DNA from: Mesorhizobium sp.
GTDB taxonomy: Bacteria; Pseudomonadota; Alphaproteobacteria; Rhizobiales; Rhizobiaceae
Assembly: GCA_019635735.1 (NCBI GenBank)
Contig: JAHBYX010000013.1
Span: 32,223 to 96,222 of the forward strand
Length of the DNA stretch: 64,000 nt
Reading direction: 5' to 3'
Position 1 is the stretch's first letter; every line of letters starts with the position of its first letter. The position numbers were made by a program, and so were the translations under genes. The notes beneath the pieces were generated by a model, which searched no databases, was not told the DNA's origin, and worked only from the letters and a program-made list of their open reading frames with translations. Shown here piece after piece: positions 8,722-16,830 of the stretch.

Positions 8722-9821
8722 CGGCGCCACTCCTTGTTCATCAGCGTGCCGGCGATACCGGCGGGGAAGAAATAAACGAGCAGGATGAAGATGACGCCGA
8801 GCCAGAGCAGCCAGCGGTCGGGTTCGAGCAGCTGGTGGACGATTGGCACGCCGGCGGTGGCGTCGGCGCCGATCTGCATCAGGTCCTTCAGGTAGAACTG
8901 CGCCAGCGTCATCACCACCACGCCGATGACGGCGCCGACCATCGTGCCCATGCCGCCGATGACGACCATCAGGAGGATGTCGATCATGATGTGGAAGGAG
9001 AGAACCACGTCCGGCCCGGCATATTTCAGCCAGACCGCGCGCAGGATGCCGGCGAGCGCTGCGATCAGCGCGGCGAGGCAGAAGACTGCGGTGCGGTAGG
9101 CGACGACTTTGTAGCCGATCGCCTCGGCGCGCATCTCGTTCTCGCGGATCGCCTTCAGCACCGAGCCGAGCGGCGAGGCGACGACGCGCAGCATGAACAG
9201 GAACAGCGCCAGGCTGGTCAGGAAGACGAAATAGTAGGCGGCGATGCGCCCGTTGAGCGGCACGCCGAACAGGCGCACGACCTTGCCGTCGGCGTCCTCG
9301 AACAGCTTGAAGGCCGGCGCGAAGGCGCGGGGGATCTGATAGGTGATGCCGTCCTCGCCGCCGGTGTAGTCGGACAGCTGCGAGGCCAGCACCAGCATGA
9401 CCGAGGCCGCGGCAAGAGTGACCATGGCGAAGAAGATTGCCTTCACCCTGAGCGAGAGCAGCCCGATCAGCAGCGCCAGCACCAGCGTGGCGATCAGCCC
9501 CGCGCCGCCGCCGACCGCGATGGCAGTGAAGCTCGGTCCCAACGCCTTCAGCGCGATAGCGGTGCCATAGGCGCCGAGGCCGAAGAACATAGTGTGCGCG
9601 AAGGAGACGATGCCGGTATAGCCGATCAGAAGGTCGTAGCTCGCGACCAGCACGATGAAGATGCAGATCCGCGCCGCCACCTCCTGCGCCCGCACGTCGG
9701 GGAACAGGAACGGCGCGAAGGCGAGCGCAAGGCCGATGGCGAGGACCACGCCGTAGACGGCGAGGCGTCCGGCGGGGACGCGGCGGGGGGTGGCAGGAGA
9801 TGAGGAAACGACAGCGGTCAA
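8718..9821 (-). CDS. livM: branched-chain amino acid-type ABC transporter permease, LivM class
   Basis: About 367 residues with 8-10 transmembrane helices and the LivM-type loops (ASYDLLIGYTGIVSFAHT, then E-N-E-M-R-A-E-A-I-G-Y, the EAA-like coupling helix). It forms the inner-membrane channel with LivH. The start is read as a TTG at 9821, 7 bases after GGAGG; a TTG two codons earlier would sit directly on that ribosome site. It overlaps the downstream hydrolase by four bases. A GC-rich inverted repeat fills the gap to livH. Confidence 0.9.
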   Translation of the reverse strand: MTAVVSSSPATPRRVPAGRLAVYGVVLAIGLALAFAPFLFPDVRAQEVAARICIFIVLVASYDLLIGYTGIVSFAHTMFFGLGAYGTAIALKALGPSFTAIAVGGGAGLIATLVLALLIGLLSLRVKAIFFAMVTLAAASVMLVLASQLSDYTGGEDGITYQIPRAFAPAFKLFEDADGKVVRLFGVPLNGRIAAYYFVFLTSLALFLFMLRVVASPLGSVLKAIRENEMRAEAIGYKVVAYRTAVFCLAALIAALAGILRAVWLKYAGPDVVLSFHIMIDILLMVVIGGMGTMVGAVIGVVVMTLAQFYLKDLMQIGADATAGVPIVHQLLEPDRWLLWLGVIFILLVYFFPAGIAGTLMNKEWRR

Positions 9822-9865
9822 GCGCAAACCTCCACTGCTGCGACCGGACCTTTGACGTCGCGAAG

Positions 9866-10005
9866 CCCCTCACCCCTACCCTCTCCCCGTGAAGGACGGG
9901 GAGAGGGGGGCGCCAACGTCGAGCGCCTCCGCCAACGTCCAGGCCAAGCACCAGCGTGCGCGATCCCCCTCTCCCCGCCTGCGGGGAGAGGGTACGGGTG
10001 AGGGG
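9866..10005. repeat. GC-rich inverted repeat, copy 1 (livH-livM gap)
   Basis: Two long arms rich in CCCCTC and GGGGAG runs face each other across a spacer, each arm itself able to form a hairpin (for example CTCCCCGTG..GACGGGGAG, and CTCCCCGCCTGCGGGGAG in the other arm). Similar elements occur at five other places in this window. They look like REP/RIME-type intergenic mosaic elements; family membership is an inference. Confidence 0.8.
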
Positions 10006-10040
10006 CGACAGTGCGGGGCCGGTTGAAAGAGTGCATCATC

Positions 10041-11027
10041 CTACCCCTTCACCGCGGGCTTCAGCCCCCACGGGCGCCAGAGCAGGATGGCCATCATCAG
10101 GAGCATGTTGGAGGCGAGCGACAGTTTGGGCGCGAGGAAGGCGACGTAGTTGGCCATCAGCCCGACGAGGATGGCGCCGAGCAGCGAGCCCTGGATCGAG
10201 CCCAGCCCGCCGATGATGACGACGATGAAGACGAGGATCATCAGTTCGCCGCCGATCGCCGGCGTGATCAGACCCTGGTAGCCGGCCCACATCGAGCCGC
10301 CCATGGCGGCCAGCGCCGAGCCGGCCATGAACACGCCGACGAACAGCCGGTCGATGCGGAAGCCGAGCGCCTCGACCATCTCGCGGTTCTCGACGCCGGC
10401 GCGGATGAGCAGCCCGAGGCGGGTCCGGTTGAGCACGAGATAGAGCGCGGCATAGACGGCGAGCCCGAGCAGGAAGGCGAAGACGCGGTAGATCTCGATC
10501 GATACGTCGCCGAGGATGATCGAGCCGGTGAGGATCGCCGGGCGCTGCACCTGGATCGGCACGCCGCCCCAGATCGCCAGGATCAGCTGCTCGGCGACGA
10601 TCAGCGCGCCCATGGTGATCAGGATCTGGCGCAGATGGTCCTTGTAGACCGGCTTGACGATGACGCGCTCGAAGGCCCAGCCGGCGACCGCGCCGAAGGC
10701 GGTGGCGGCACCGATAGCGGCGAACAGCGCCGCCATGTTGAGCAACGCGCTGTCGGCCGCGAGCCACGCGCCGAGCGCGGCGAGCACGGTGGCGGCGATG
10801 AAGGCGCCGAAGGAGACGAAGGCGGAGTGGCCGAAATTCAGCACGTCCATCAGGCCGAAGATCAGCGACAGGCCGGACGCCATCAGGAAGATCATCATGC
10901 CCATGGACAGGCCCGCCACCGTCAGCGTCGCCCAGCTGGAGAACTGGCCGATGAAGACGAACGCGATCAGCGCGAGGATGACGGGCAAGAGGTAGACGCC
11001 GCCGATGCGGTCGAGGTTTATGCCCAT
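10041..11027 (-). CDS. livH: branched-chain amino acid-type ABC transporter permease, LivH class
   Basis: About 328 residues with 8 or more membrane helices. It contains the LivH hallmarks S-L-I-F-G-L-M-D-V-L-N-F-G-H, RTRLGLLIRAG, the E-N-R-E-M-V-E-A-L-G coupling helix, and GGLGSIQGSL near the end. The start is the ATG at 11027, preceded 7 bases by GGAGCG; the open frame continues upstream only through the repeat element and is not expected to be coding. It pairs with LivM to form the channel of this transporter. Confidence 0.92.
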   Translation of the reverse strand: MGINLDRIGGVYLLPVILALIAFVFIGQFSSWATLTVAGLSMGMMIFLMASGLSLIFGLMDVLNFGHSAFVSFGAFIAATVLAALGAWLAADSALLNMAALFAAIGAATAFGAVAGWAFERVIVKPVYKDHLRQILITMGALIVAEQLILAIWGGVPIQVQRPAILTGSIILGDVSIEIYRVFAFLLGLAVYAALYLVLNRTRLGLLIRAGVENREMVEALGFRIDRLFVGVFMAGSALAAMGGSMWAGYQGLITPAIGGELMILVFIVVIIGGLGSIQGSLLGAILVGLMANYVAFLAPKLSLASNMLLMMAILLWRPWGLKPAVKG

Positions 11028-11072
11028 GATGGAACGCTCCAGGCGGTGGTCGGGTAGGGCGGAGAACCATTG

Positions 11073-11199
11073 CCCCCTCCACCACGCTTCGCGTGGTCCC
11101 CCTCCCCCGCTTCGCAGGGGAGGATATGCCGGCCGCGCCGCCGCGCCCCGATCCTCCCCTGCGAAGCGGGGGAGGGGGACCACGAAGTGGTGGAGGGGG
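11073..11199. repeat. GC-rich inverted repeat, copy 2 (livF-livH gap)
   Basis: Left arm begins CCCCCTCCACCACG and carries CGCTTCGCAGGGGAGGAT. The right arm is nearly its reverse complement (ATCCTCCCCTGCGAAGCG, ending GTGGTGGAGGGGG). The whole gap could fold into one long cruciform or mRNA hairpin. Confidence 0.85.
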
Positions 11200-11226
11200 C
11201 GTATCCCGACGCAGCCAGATGGTCCA

Positions 11227-11943
11227 TCAATGCGCCTCCGCGGTCAGGCTGAGCAGGCGGGTCTGGAGGTCGGCGTCGGCGGCGAGGTCGGCCATTTGGC
11301 CCTTGTGCACGATGCGGCCGTCTTCGATGACGCCGACGCCGCGGCCGAGCGCCTTGGCGAAATGGAAGTTCTGCTCGACCAGCAGGATCGTGGTTTCCTT
11401 CCCGATCTCGCGGAAGGCGTCGATCATGTTGCGGATGATCGAGGGCGCCAGGCCCTTGGTCGGCTCGTCGATCAGGATCAGGTCGCGCTTCTCGATGATG
11501 GCGCGCGAGATCGCCAGCATCTGCTTCTGTCCGCCCGAGAGCGCATAGGCCTGGTTGGTCCAGAATTTTTCCATCGCCGGGAAGATCGAGAAGATCCGCG
11601 CCAGGCGGTCCTTGTCGAAGGTGCCGGTGGCGGCGGCGAGCCGCATGTTCTCCTCGACGGTCAGCCCGCCGAAGATGCCCATGTTCTCCGGCACATAAGC
11701 GATGCCGAGCCGGGCGATGTCGGGCGTCTTCATGGCGGTGATGTCGTGGTGGCGGAAGACGATCGCGCCCTTCTTCGCCCGCCACAGGCCCATGACGGTG
11801 CGCAGCGTCGTGGTCTTGCCGGCGCCGTTGCGGCCGAGCAGCACGTGCACGCCGCCCTCCGGCACGTCGAAGGAGACGCCGTGCAGGACGTGATACTGGC
11901 CGATGTCCGTGTGGACGTCGTCGAGGCGCAGGATCGCGGTCAT
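11227..11943 (-). CDS. livF: ABC transporter ATP-binding protein, LivF class
   Basis: About 238 residues. Walker A GRNGAGKTT, signature LSGGQKQM, Walker B LILIDEPT followed by the LivF-typical K-G-L-A-P, and the H-loop region LLVEQNFHFA are all present. It energises import together with LivG. Its ATG overlaps the end of livG by four bases, so the two ATPases are translationally coupled. A repeat element separates it from livH. Confidence 0.95.
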   Translation of the reverse strand: MTAILRLDDVHTDIGQYHVLHGVSFDVPEGGVHVLLGRNGAGKTTTLRTVMGLWRAKKGAIVFRHHDITAMKTPDIARLGIAYVPENMGIFGGLTVEENMRLAAATGTFDKDRLARIFSIFPAMEKFWTNQAYALSGGQKQMLAISRAIIEKRDLILIDEPTKGLAPSIIRNMIDAFREIGKETTILLVEQNFHFAKALGRGVGVIEDGRIVHKGQMADLAADADLQTRLLSLTAEAH

Positions 11944-12704
11944 GCCACCTCCTCCGCGCCCTGGCCGAGATAGATCTCGCGCACGATCGGCATGGCCATG
12001 ACTTCGTCGGGCTTGCCGTCGGCGACGAGCTCGCCATTGTGCAGGACGATGATGCGGTCGGCGAGTTTGCGCACCACGTCCATCTTGTGCTCGACGAGCA
12101 GGATGGTCTTCGACGCGTCCTTCTTGATCTCGGCGATCAGGTCGAGGATCGCCGGCGCCTCGGCGGCCGACATCCCTGCGGTCGGCTCGTCGAACATGAA
12201 GATGTCGGGCTTCATCGCGATCATCATCGCCACTTCGAGCTTGCGCTGGTCGCCGTGCGGCAGCGCCGAGGCCGGCAGGTCGGCGACGGACGAGAGCCGG
12301 CTGGTGGCGAGGTGCTCCTCGGTTTCGGCGTTGACCGCCGAAAGCGCGGCGGCGCGGCGGAATACGTCAGGTCCCTTGCCGACGCGGGCCTGGACGACGA
12401 GGCGGACGTTTTCGCGCACGGTGAGCTTTGGAAACAGGTTGGTGAGCTGGAAGGCGCGGCCGATGCCTGATTTGGCGCGCGCCGACGGCGACAGGCGCGT
12501 GATCTCGGTCTCGCCCTTGAAGATGCGCCCCGACGTCGGCGTCAGCTGGCCGGAGACGAGGTTGAACCAGGTCGTCTTGCCGGCGCCGTTGGGGCCGACG
12601 ATGACGGTGAGCTCGCCCGGCCGGAACGACGCGGTGACGTCGTTGACCGCGGCGTGCCCGCCGAAGCGGATCGTCAGGTTCTGGGTCGAGAGGGAGGGGG
12701 TCAC
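11940..12704 (-). CDS. livG: ABC transporter ATP-binding protein, LivG class
   Basis: About 254 residues. Walker A GPNGAGKT, the LivG-typical RTFQ-like G-R-A-F-Q-L-T-N-L-F, Walker B IFMFDEPTAG, and LLVEHKMDVV are visible. The usual LSGG signature is altered to LPHGDQRK, as in many LivG proteins where the spacing is kept but the sequence drifts. The start is a GTG at 12704. It lies directly upstream of livF in the operon and is the second of the two nucleotide-binding subunits. Confidence 0.93.
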   Translation of the reverse strand: MTPSLSTQNLTIRFGGHAAVNDVTASFRPGELTVIVGPNGAGKTTWFNLVSGQLTPTSGRIFKGETEITRLSPSARAKSGIGRAFQLTNLFPKLTVRENVRLVVQARVGKGPDVFRRAAALSAVNAETEEHLATSRLSSVADLPASALPHGDQRKLEVAMMIAMKPDIFMFDEPTAGMSAAEAPAILDLIAEIKKDASKTILLVEHKMDVVRKLADRIIVLHNGELVADGKPDEVMAMPIVREIYLGQGAEEVA

Positions 12705-12722
12705 GTCTTGCCCTGATGAAAC

Positions 12723-12856
12723 GCCCCCTCCACCACGCTGCGCGTGGTCGTCCTTCGGACCCCCCGCTTCGCAGGGGAGGATCCGCCGTCGTGCCGTCGT
12801 GTCCTGATCCTCCCCCGTTTACAGGGGAGGGGGACCGCCGGAGGCGGTGGAGGGGG
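12723..12856. repeat. GC-rich inverted repeat, copy 3 (binding protein-livG gap)
   Basis: Begins CCCCCTCCACCACGCTGCG and ends GCGGTGGAGGGGG, with inner arms CCGCTTCGCAGGGGAGGAT and ATCCTCCCCCGTTTACAGGG. Same family as copy 2, with more divergence between arms. Confidence 0.8.
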
Positions 12857-12868
12857 CGAGGTTTGTCG

Positions 12869-14068
12869 CTACTTCGAATTGTCGCGGCCGACCGGGATCT
12901 TCATCTCCTCGGGCTTGATCTCGCGCACCAGTTCCGGGATCGCCCAGGCGACGTTGTCGTCGACCTTGATCTTGAAGTGGTACATCGACTGCAGCGCCTG
13001 GTGGTCTTCCGGACGGAAGGTCATCGGGCCCTTCGGCGTGTCGAAGGTCATGCCTTCCATCGTCTTGATCAGCGTCTCGGTCTCCCAGTCCGACGCAGTC
13101 TCCAGCGCCTTGGCGATCGCCATGGCGGCGGCGAAACCGCCGGCGGTGAAGAAGTCGGGCGGCGAGTTGAAGCGCTTCTGGTGCTCGGCGACGAGCCAGT
13201 CGTTCACCGGGTTCTTCGGCGCCTCGTAGTAGTAGTAGATGGCGCCTTCCATGCCGGGCACCTTCTTGTAGCCGGCAAGCGCGGGCAGGATGTTGCCGCC
13301 GGTGGAGAGTTCGATGCCGTAGCGGGCCGGGTCGGCGGTGACGAGCGGCGTCATCGCATCGATGCCGGCGACGTAGATGACGATCACCTTGCGGCCCTGC
13401 TTGTCCTTGAGCGCGTTGAACAGGCGCTCGATCGGGGCGGTGAAGTCGGTGGTCTGCTGCGGCACGTATTCCTCGTGCACGAGGTTGGCGCCAGTGCCCT
13501 CGAGCGCTGCCTTGAAGGCCGAGATGCCGTCGCGGCCGAAGGCATAGTCCTGCGCCAGCGTGGCGACGTAGAGGTTGGCGTCGGGCTTGAGCGCCAGCGC
13601 CTGCGCCTGCATGTCCATCGACGAGTTGCGCGAGGTCTTGAAGACGAAGCGGTTGGAATCCTTGCCGGTCAGGCCGTCGGCGACGGCCGGCTCGACGAGC
13701 AGGATCTTCTCGTTCTCGGCCGCGACCGGCAACATGGCCATCGCCACGCCCGACGACGTATCGCCGACGGCGAGCACGACGTCCTCGTCGGCATAGGCTT
13801 CGGCGAGCAGGGCGCGCGCGATGTCGGGCTTGAACTGGCTGTCCTTCTTCACCAGCTCGATCTTGCGGCCCTTGATCTCCATCGTGCCCTTGGTCGCGTA
13901 TTCGAGGCCCATTTCGAAGCCGGTATGGGTCTGCTTCGAATAGGCTTCGAGCGGCGAGCCCGAAAGGCCGTGGATCAGCGCGATCTTGGCCGGCCCGTCC
14001 TGTGCCAGGACAGGCTGCGCGGCCAGCAGCGCCGTGGCCGCAGCCAGCGCCGTCAGGAATTTCTTCAT
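12869..14068 (-). CDS. periplasmic substrate-binding protein of liv transporter 1
   Basis: About 399 residues. The signal peptide M-K-K-F-L-T-A-L-A-A-A-T ends at A-Q-D near residue 22, so it is exported to the periplasm. The rest is a type I periplasmic-binding fold (LIHGLSGSPLEAYSKQ, LLVEPAVADGLTG, VIYVAGIDAMTPL). The ATG at 14068 follows GGAGG by 7 bases. It is the first gene of the operon binding protein-livG-livF-livH-livM-hydrolase. The ligand may be an amino acid, amide or aromatic acid; the sequence does not decide. Confidence 0.9.
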   Translation of the reverse strand: MKKFLTALAAATALLAAQPVLAQDGPAKIALIHGLSGSPLEAYSKQTHTGFEMGLEYATKGTMEIKGRKIELVKKDSQFKPDIARALLAEAYADEDVVLAVGDTSSGVAMAMLPVAAENEKILLVEPAVADGLTGKDSNRFVFKTSRNSSMDMQAQALALKPDANLYVATLAQDYAFGRDGISAFKAALEGTGANLVHEEYVPQQTTDFTAPIERLFNALKDKQGRKVIVIYVAGIDAMTPLVTADPARYGIELSTGGNILPALAGYKKVPGMEGAIYYYYEAPKNPVNDWLVAEHQKRFNSPPDFFTAGGFAAAMAIAKALETASDWETETLIKTMEGMTFDTPKGPMTFRPEDHQALQSMYHFKIKVDDNVAWAIPELVREIKPEEMKIPVGRDNSK

Positions 14069-14321
14069 TGTCGGTTCCTCCACCAATTCGACCGTTCAGA
14101 ATTCAGCGGCGCGCGCTTCCCGTCGGCGGAAGCCCGGCTTGTGTCCGTTGTGGAAGAGTGAGACGTGCAGGCGACCGGGCGTCGGCCCGTCTCGCTGATC
14201 GTGCAGTCTGGTCTCCTCCCGCAGCGCGCGACCCCTTGTCCGTGCCGGCTCTTGTCGACCGGCTGGCGGGATGCAACGCTTTGATTATTATCGGCGGGCA
14301 CTCACATGGGCAGCAAGATCG

Positions 14322-14328
14322 TATAAAT
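14322..14328 (+). promoter_or_regulatory. possible -10 box of the PAS-LuxR gene
   Basis: TATAAAT stands out in GC-rich DNA, 8 bases before the ATG at 14336. No good -35 box is seen at 17 bases. If it is used, the transcript would be nearly leaderless. It lies in the 267-bp divergent region shared with the liv binding protein. Confidence 0.3.
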
Positions 14329-14335
14329 ACGGGCG

Positions 14336-14893
14336 ATGACCTCACGCGACGAGCTTGAACGGATTGCCTTCGACCACTCGCCGATCGGCATCGTGCTGAC
14401 CGAGAGCCGGGTGATCCGCGCCTGCAATCCGGCCTTCGCGGAGATGTTCGGCTATTCCCGCGAAGAGCTGCTCGACCAGTCCTTCGCGATCCTCTACCCC
14501 TCGCTGGAGGAGTTCGTCTCCATTCGCGACGTCGGCGTCGAGCCGCTGAAGAAGACCAACCGCTATTCCGACGAACGCATCATGGCCCGCAGGGACGGTT
14601 CGCTGTTCTGGGTCCGCGTGCGGGGCCATTCGCTGACGCGCGAGGACGACCCGCTGCGCCGCGCGGTATGGAGTTTCGCCGACCTGTCCGAATTCAGGCC
14701 GGTCTCGCCGCTGACCACCCGGGAGCGCCAGATCGTCATGCATCTGGGCGAAGGCCGCACGTCGAAGGAGATCGCCCGCATGCTGACGATCTCGCCGCGC
14801 ACGGTGGAAGCCTACCGCGCCCGGCTTATGAAGAAGCACAAGGCCAGCAACGTCGCGGAGCTGCTGTCGCATCTGGGCGGCATGCCGCACTGA
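14336..14893 (+). CDS. PAS domain / LuxR-type HTH transcriptional regulator
   Basis: About 185 residues. Residues 5-115 form a PAS sensor (FDHSPIGIVLTESRV, NPAFAEMFGYSREELL). Residues 123-180 are a LuxR/GerE helix-turn-helix (LTTRERQIVMHLGEGRTSKE, RTVEAYRARLMKKH). There is no receiver domain, so the PAS pocket itself probably binds the signal. It is divergent from the liv operon 1 binding-protein gene across 267 bp, so it may control that transporter; this is inference from position only. Confidence 0.9.
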   Translation: MTSRDELERIAFDHSPIGIVLTESRVIRACNPAFAEMFGYSREELLDQSFAILYPSLEEFVSIRDVGVEPLKKTNRYSDERIMARRDGSLFWVRVRGHSLTREDDPLRRAVWSFADLSEFRPVSPLTTRERQIVMHLGEGRTSKEIARMLTISPRTVEAYRARLMKKHKASNVAELLSHLGGMPH

Positions 14894-14917
14894 TTGGCAT
14901 TACCGCGCCGCGACGGA

Positions 14918-15667
14918 TCAGACGTGCTGGCCGCCGTTGATGTGGATCTCGCTGCCGGTGACGTAGGACGCCTGCTGCGAGCACAGGAAATAGATGATGT
15001 CGGCGACCTCGCCGGTGGCGCCCAGGCGGCGCAGCGGGATCGTCTCGACGATCTTGTCGGTGCCGGGCGACAGGATCGCGGTGTCGATCTCGCCGGGCGC
15101 GATGGCGTTGACGCGGATGCCGTGCGGCCCGAAGTCCGCCGCCATCTCGCGCGTCAGCGACCCCAGCGCCGCCTTCGACGTGGCATAGGCGGTGCCGGCG
15201 AAGGGATGCACCCTGGTGCCGGCGATCGAGGTGACGTTGACGATCGAGCCCTGGGCGGCGGCGAGTTCCTTGAACAGGCCGCGGGCCAGCATGATCGGGG
15301 CGAAGAAATTGACCTGGAATACGTCGCGCCAGACATGCATCGGCGTGTCGAGCGAGTTCATCCGGCCGCCGTCCTTGAGTTTCGGCGAGATGCCGGCATT
15401 GTTGACGAGCGCGTGCAGCTGGCCGCCCTCCGCCTCCAGGCGATGGCGGATCTCGGCGACGGCGATGCCGACGTCCTCCTGGTCCGACAGGTCGACCTTG
15501 ATGTGGTCGTCGGGACCTGCCGGCCACGGACAGTCGTCGGAGAAGGCCTGGCGCGAGCAGGTGATGACGCGCCAGCCCTCTCGGGAGAACCGTTTCACCG
15601 TCGCATGGCCGATGCCCCGGCTGGCACCGGTCAGAACCAGGGTCTTTCGCTTCTGCTGCTCGGCCAT
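14918..15667 (-). CDS. SDR-family oxidoreductase
   Basis: About 249 residues, a full classical short-chain dehydrogenase. Cofactor motif TGASRGIG at residues 13-20, NNAGIS, catalytic Ser in V-T-S-I-A-G, catalytic Y-A-T-S-K, and a C-terminal SYVTGSEIHINGGQ typical of FabG-like enzymes. The substrate is not evident. It converges with the PAS-LuxR gene (24 bp between stops) and is divergent from the EamA exporter 250 bp away. Confidence 0.92.
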   Translation of the reverse strand: MAEQQKRKTLVLTGASRGIGHATVKRFSREGWRVITCSRQAFSDDCPWPAGPDDHIKVDLSDQEDVGIAVAEIRHRLEAEGGQLHALVNNAGISPKLKDGGRMNSLDTPMHVWRDVFQVNFFAPIMLARGLFKELAAAQGSIVNVTSIAGTRVHPFAGTAYATSKAALGSLTREMAADFGPHGIRVNAIAPGEIDTAILSPGTDKIVETIPLRRLGATGEVADIIYFLCSQQASYVTGSEIHINGGQHV

Positions 15668-15918
15668 GCTCGCATCTCCTTCGCCGCTATCTAGCCGAGC
15701 CTGCCCGGCTTAGCGAGGGGTCTGACTTGCCAGCAGGGCATTGCGCGCTCATTCCGCTTGGCTCAGGCCAGTCTAGCACGGCACGCGGATCGGGCCTGCA
15801 CCCTGTGGATGTCATCGGCTGGGCCTAGCTGCGCCGGACCCGGCCATGCCAAGCGGTTTGAGGAGAACGGGATTCGCTTCGCACGAGAGTTGGCCGAAGC
15901 AGACAGGAAGGCCGATCG

Positions 15919-16800
15919 GTGCGCACGTCTCACTTGCTGCTCGCGCTTGTCGTCGTCGCGATATGGGGCGTCAACTTCGCTGTCATCAAGCTCGGCCTCC
16001 GCGAGGTTTCGCCGCTGGCGCTGGGCGTCTGGCGTTTCGCGCTTGCCGTCTTCCCATGGATCTTCTTCGTCAAGAGGCCGAAGGTGCCGATGCGGCTCGT
16101 CGTCTCATACGGGTTGCTGATCTTCGCCCTGCAGTTTGGGTTGCTGTTCACCGGCATGCAGATCGGCATGAGTGCCGGCCTCGCTTCGCTGATCCTGCAG
16201 TTGCAGGTGTTTTTCACCATCGGGCTTTCGGTGCTGATGCTCGGCGAGCGTCCCGCCGTGTGGCAGCTTGCAGGCGCGTTCCTCGCGTTTGGCGGGGTCG
16301 TCGTCGTTGCCCTGCATGTGGGCGGAGACGTCACGATTGTCGGGCTCACGCTGCTTGTCGCCGCGGCGGCCTCCTGGGGAGCCGGCAACGTCGTCTCGAA
16401 GCTGATCTCGCAGCAGGCAGTGGCGGTAGATATGCTTGGCCTTGTCGTCTGGGGGAGCCTGGTCGCGCTTCCGCCCTTGACCGTCTGCGCACTGCTGCTG
16501 GACCGCGAGGCCTTTCTTGCAAGCTTCATGGGCCTCGACTGGGTGTCGCTCGGCTCGATCGCCTATATCGTCTATCTGTCAACGCTGTTCTGCTTTGCGG
16601 TGTGGAGCAGTCTGCTCGCCCGCTATCCGGTCTCGACCGTGGCGCCGTTCACCCTGCTCGTGCCCGTCTTCGGATTTCTCGGGTCGGCCGCGCTGCTCGG
16701 CGAGCCCTTGCAGGGCTGGAAATTCGCCGCGTCCGGACTTGTCGTCGCCGGCCTCGGCCTGAACCTGTTCGGTCCGCGCCTCTTCGCGTCGCGGCGTTGA
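15919..16800 (+). CDS. eamA: EamA-type DMT exporter
   Basis: About 293 residues with ten predicted transmembrane helices made of two EamA repeats. The opening L-L-A-L-V-V-V-A-I-W-G-V-N-F, then FFVKRPKVP, and AGLASLILQLQVFFTIGLSV follow E. coli EamA (O-acetylserine/cysteine exporter) closely by recall. Export of cysteine-pathway metabolites is therefore a reasonable guess. The start is GTG at 15919. It converges with the PBP gene 30 bp downstream. Confidence 0.85.
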   Translation: MRTSHLLLALVVVAIWGVNFAVIKLGLREVSPLALGVWRFALAVFPWIFFVKRPKVPMRLVVSYGLLIFALQFGLLFTGMQIGMSAGLASLILQLQVFFTIGLSVLMLGERPAVWQLAGAFLAFGGVVVVALHVGGDVTIVGLTLLVAAAASWGAGNVVSKLISQQAVAVDMLGLVVWGSLVALPPLTVCALLLDREAFLASFMGLDWVSLGSIAYIVYLSTLFCFAVWSSLLARYPVSTVAPFTLLVPVFGFLGSAALLGEPLQGWKFAASGLVVAGLGLNLFGPRLFASRR

Positions 16801-16830
16801 CGGGCATCGGCGGACGAATATCTCTCGTCG

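Noticed and set aside
9866..12856. CRISPR array from the repeated GC-rich blocks in liv operon 1.
   Set aside because: The blocks are inverted repeats of varied sequence with no regular spacers and no cas genes.
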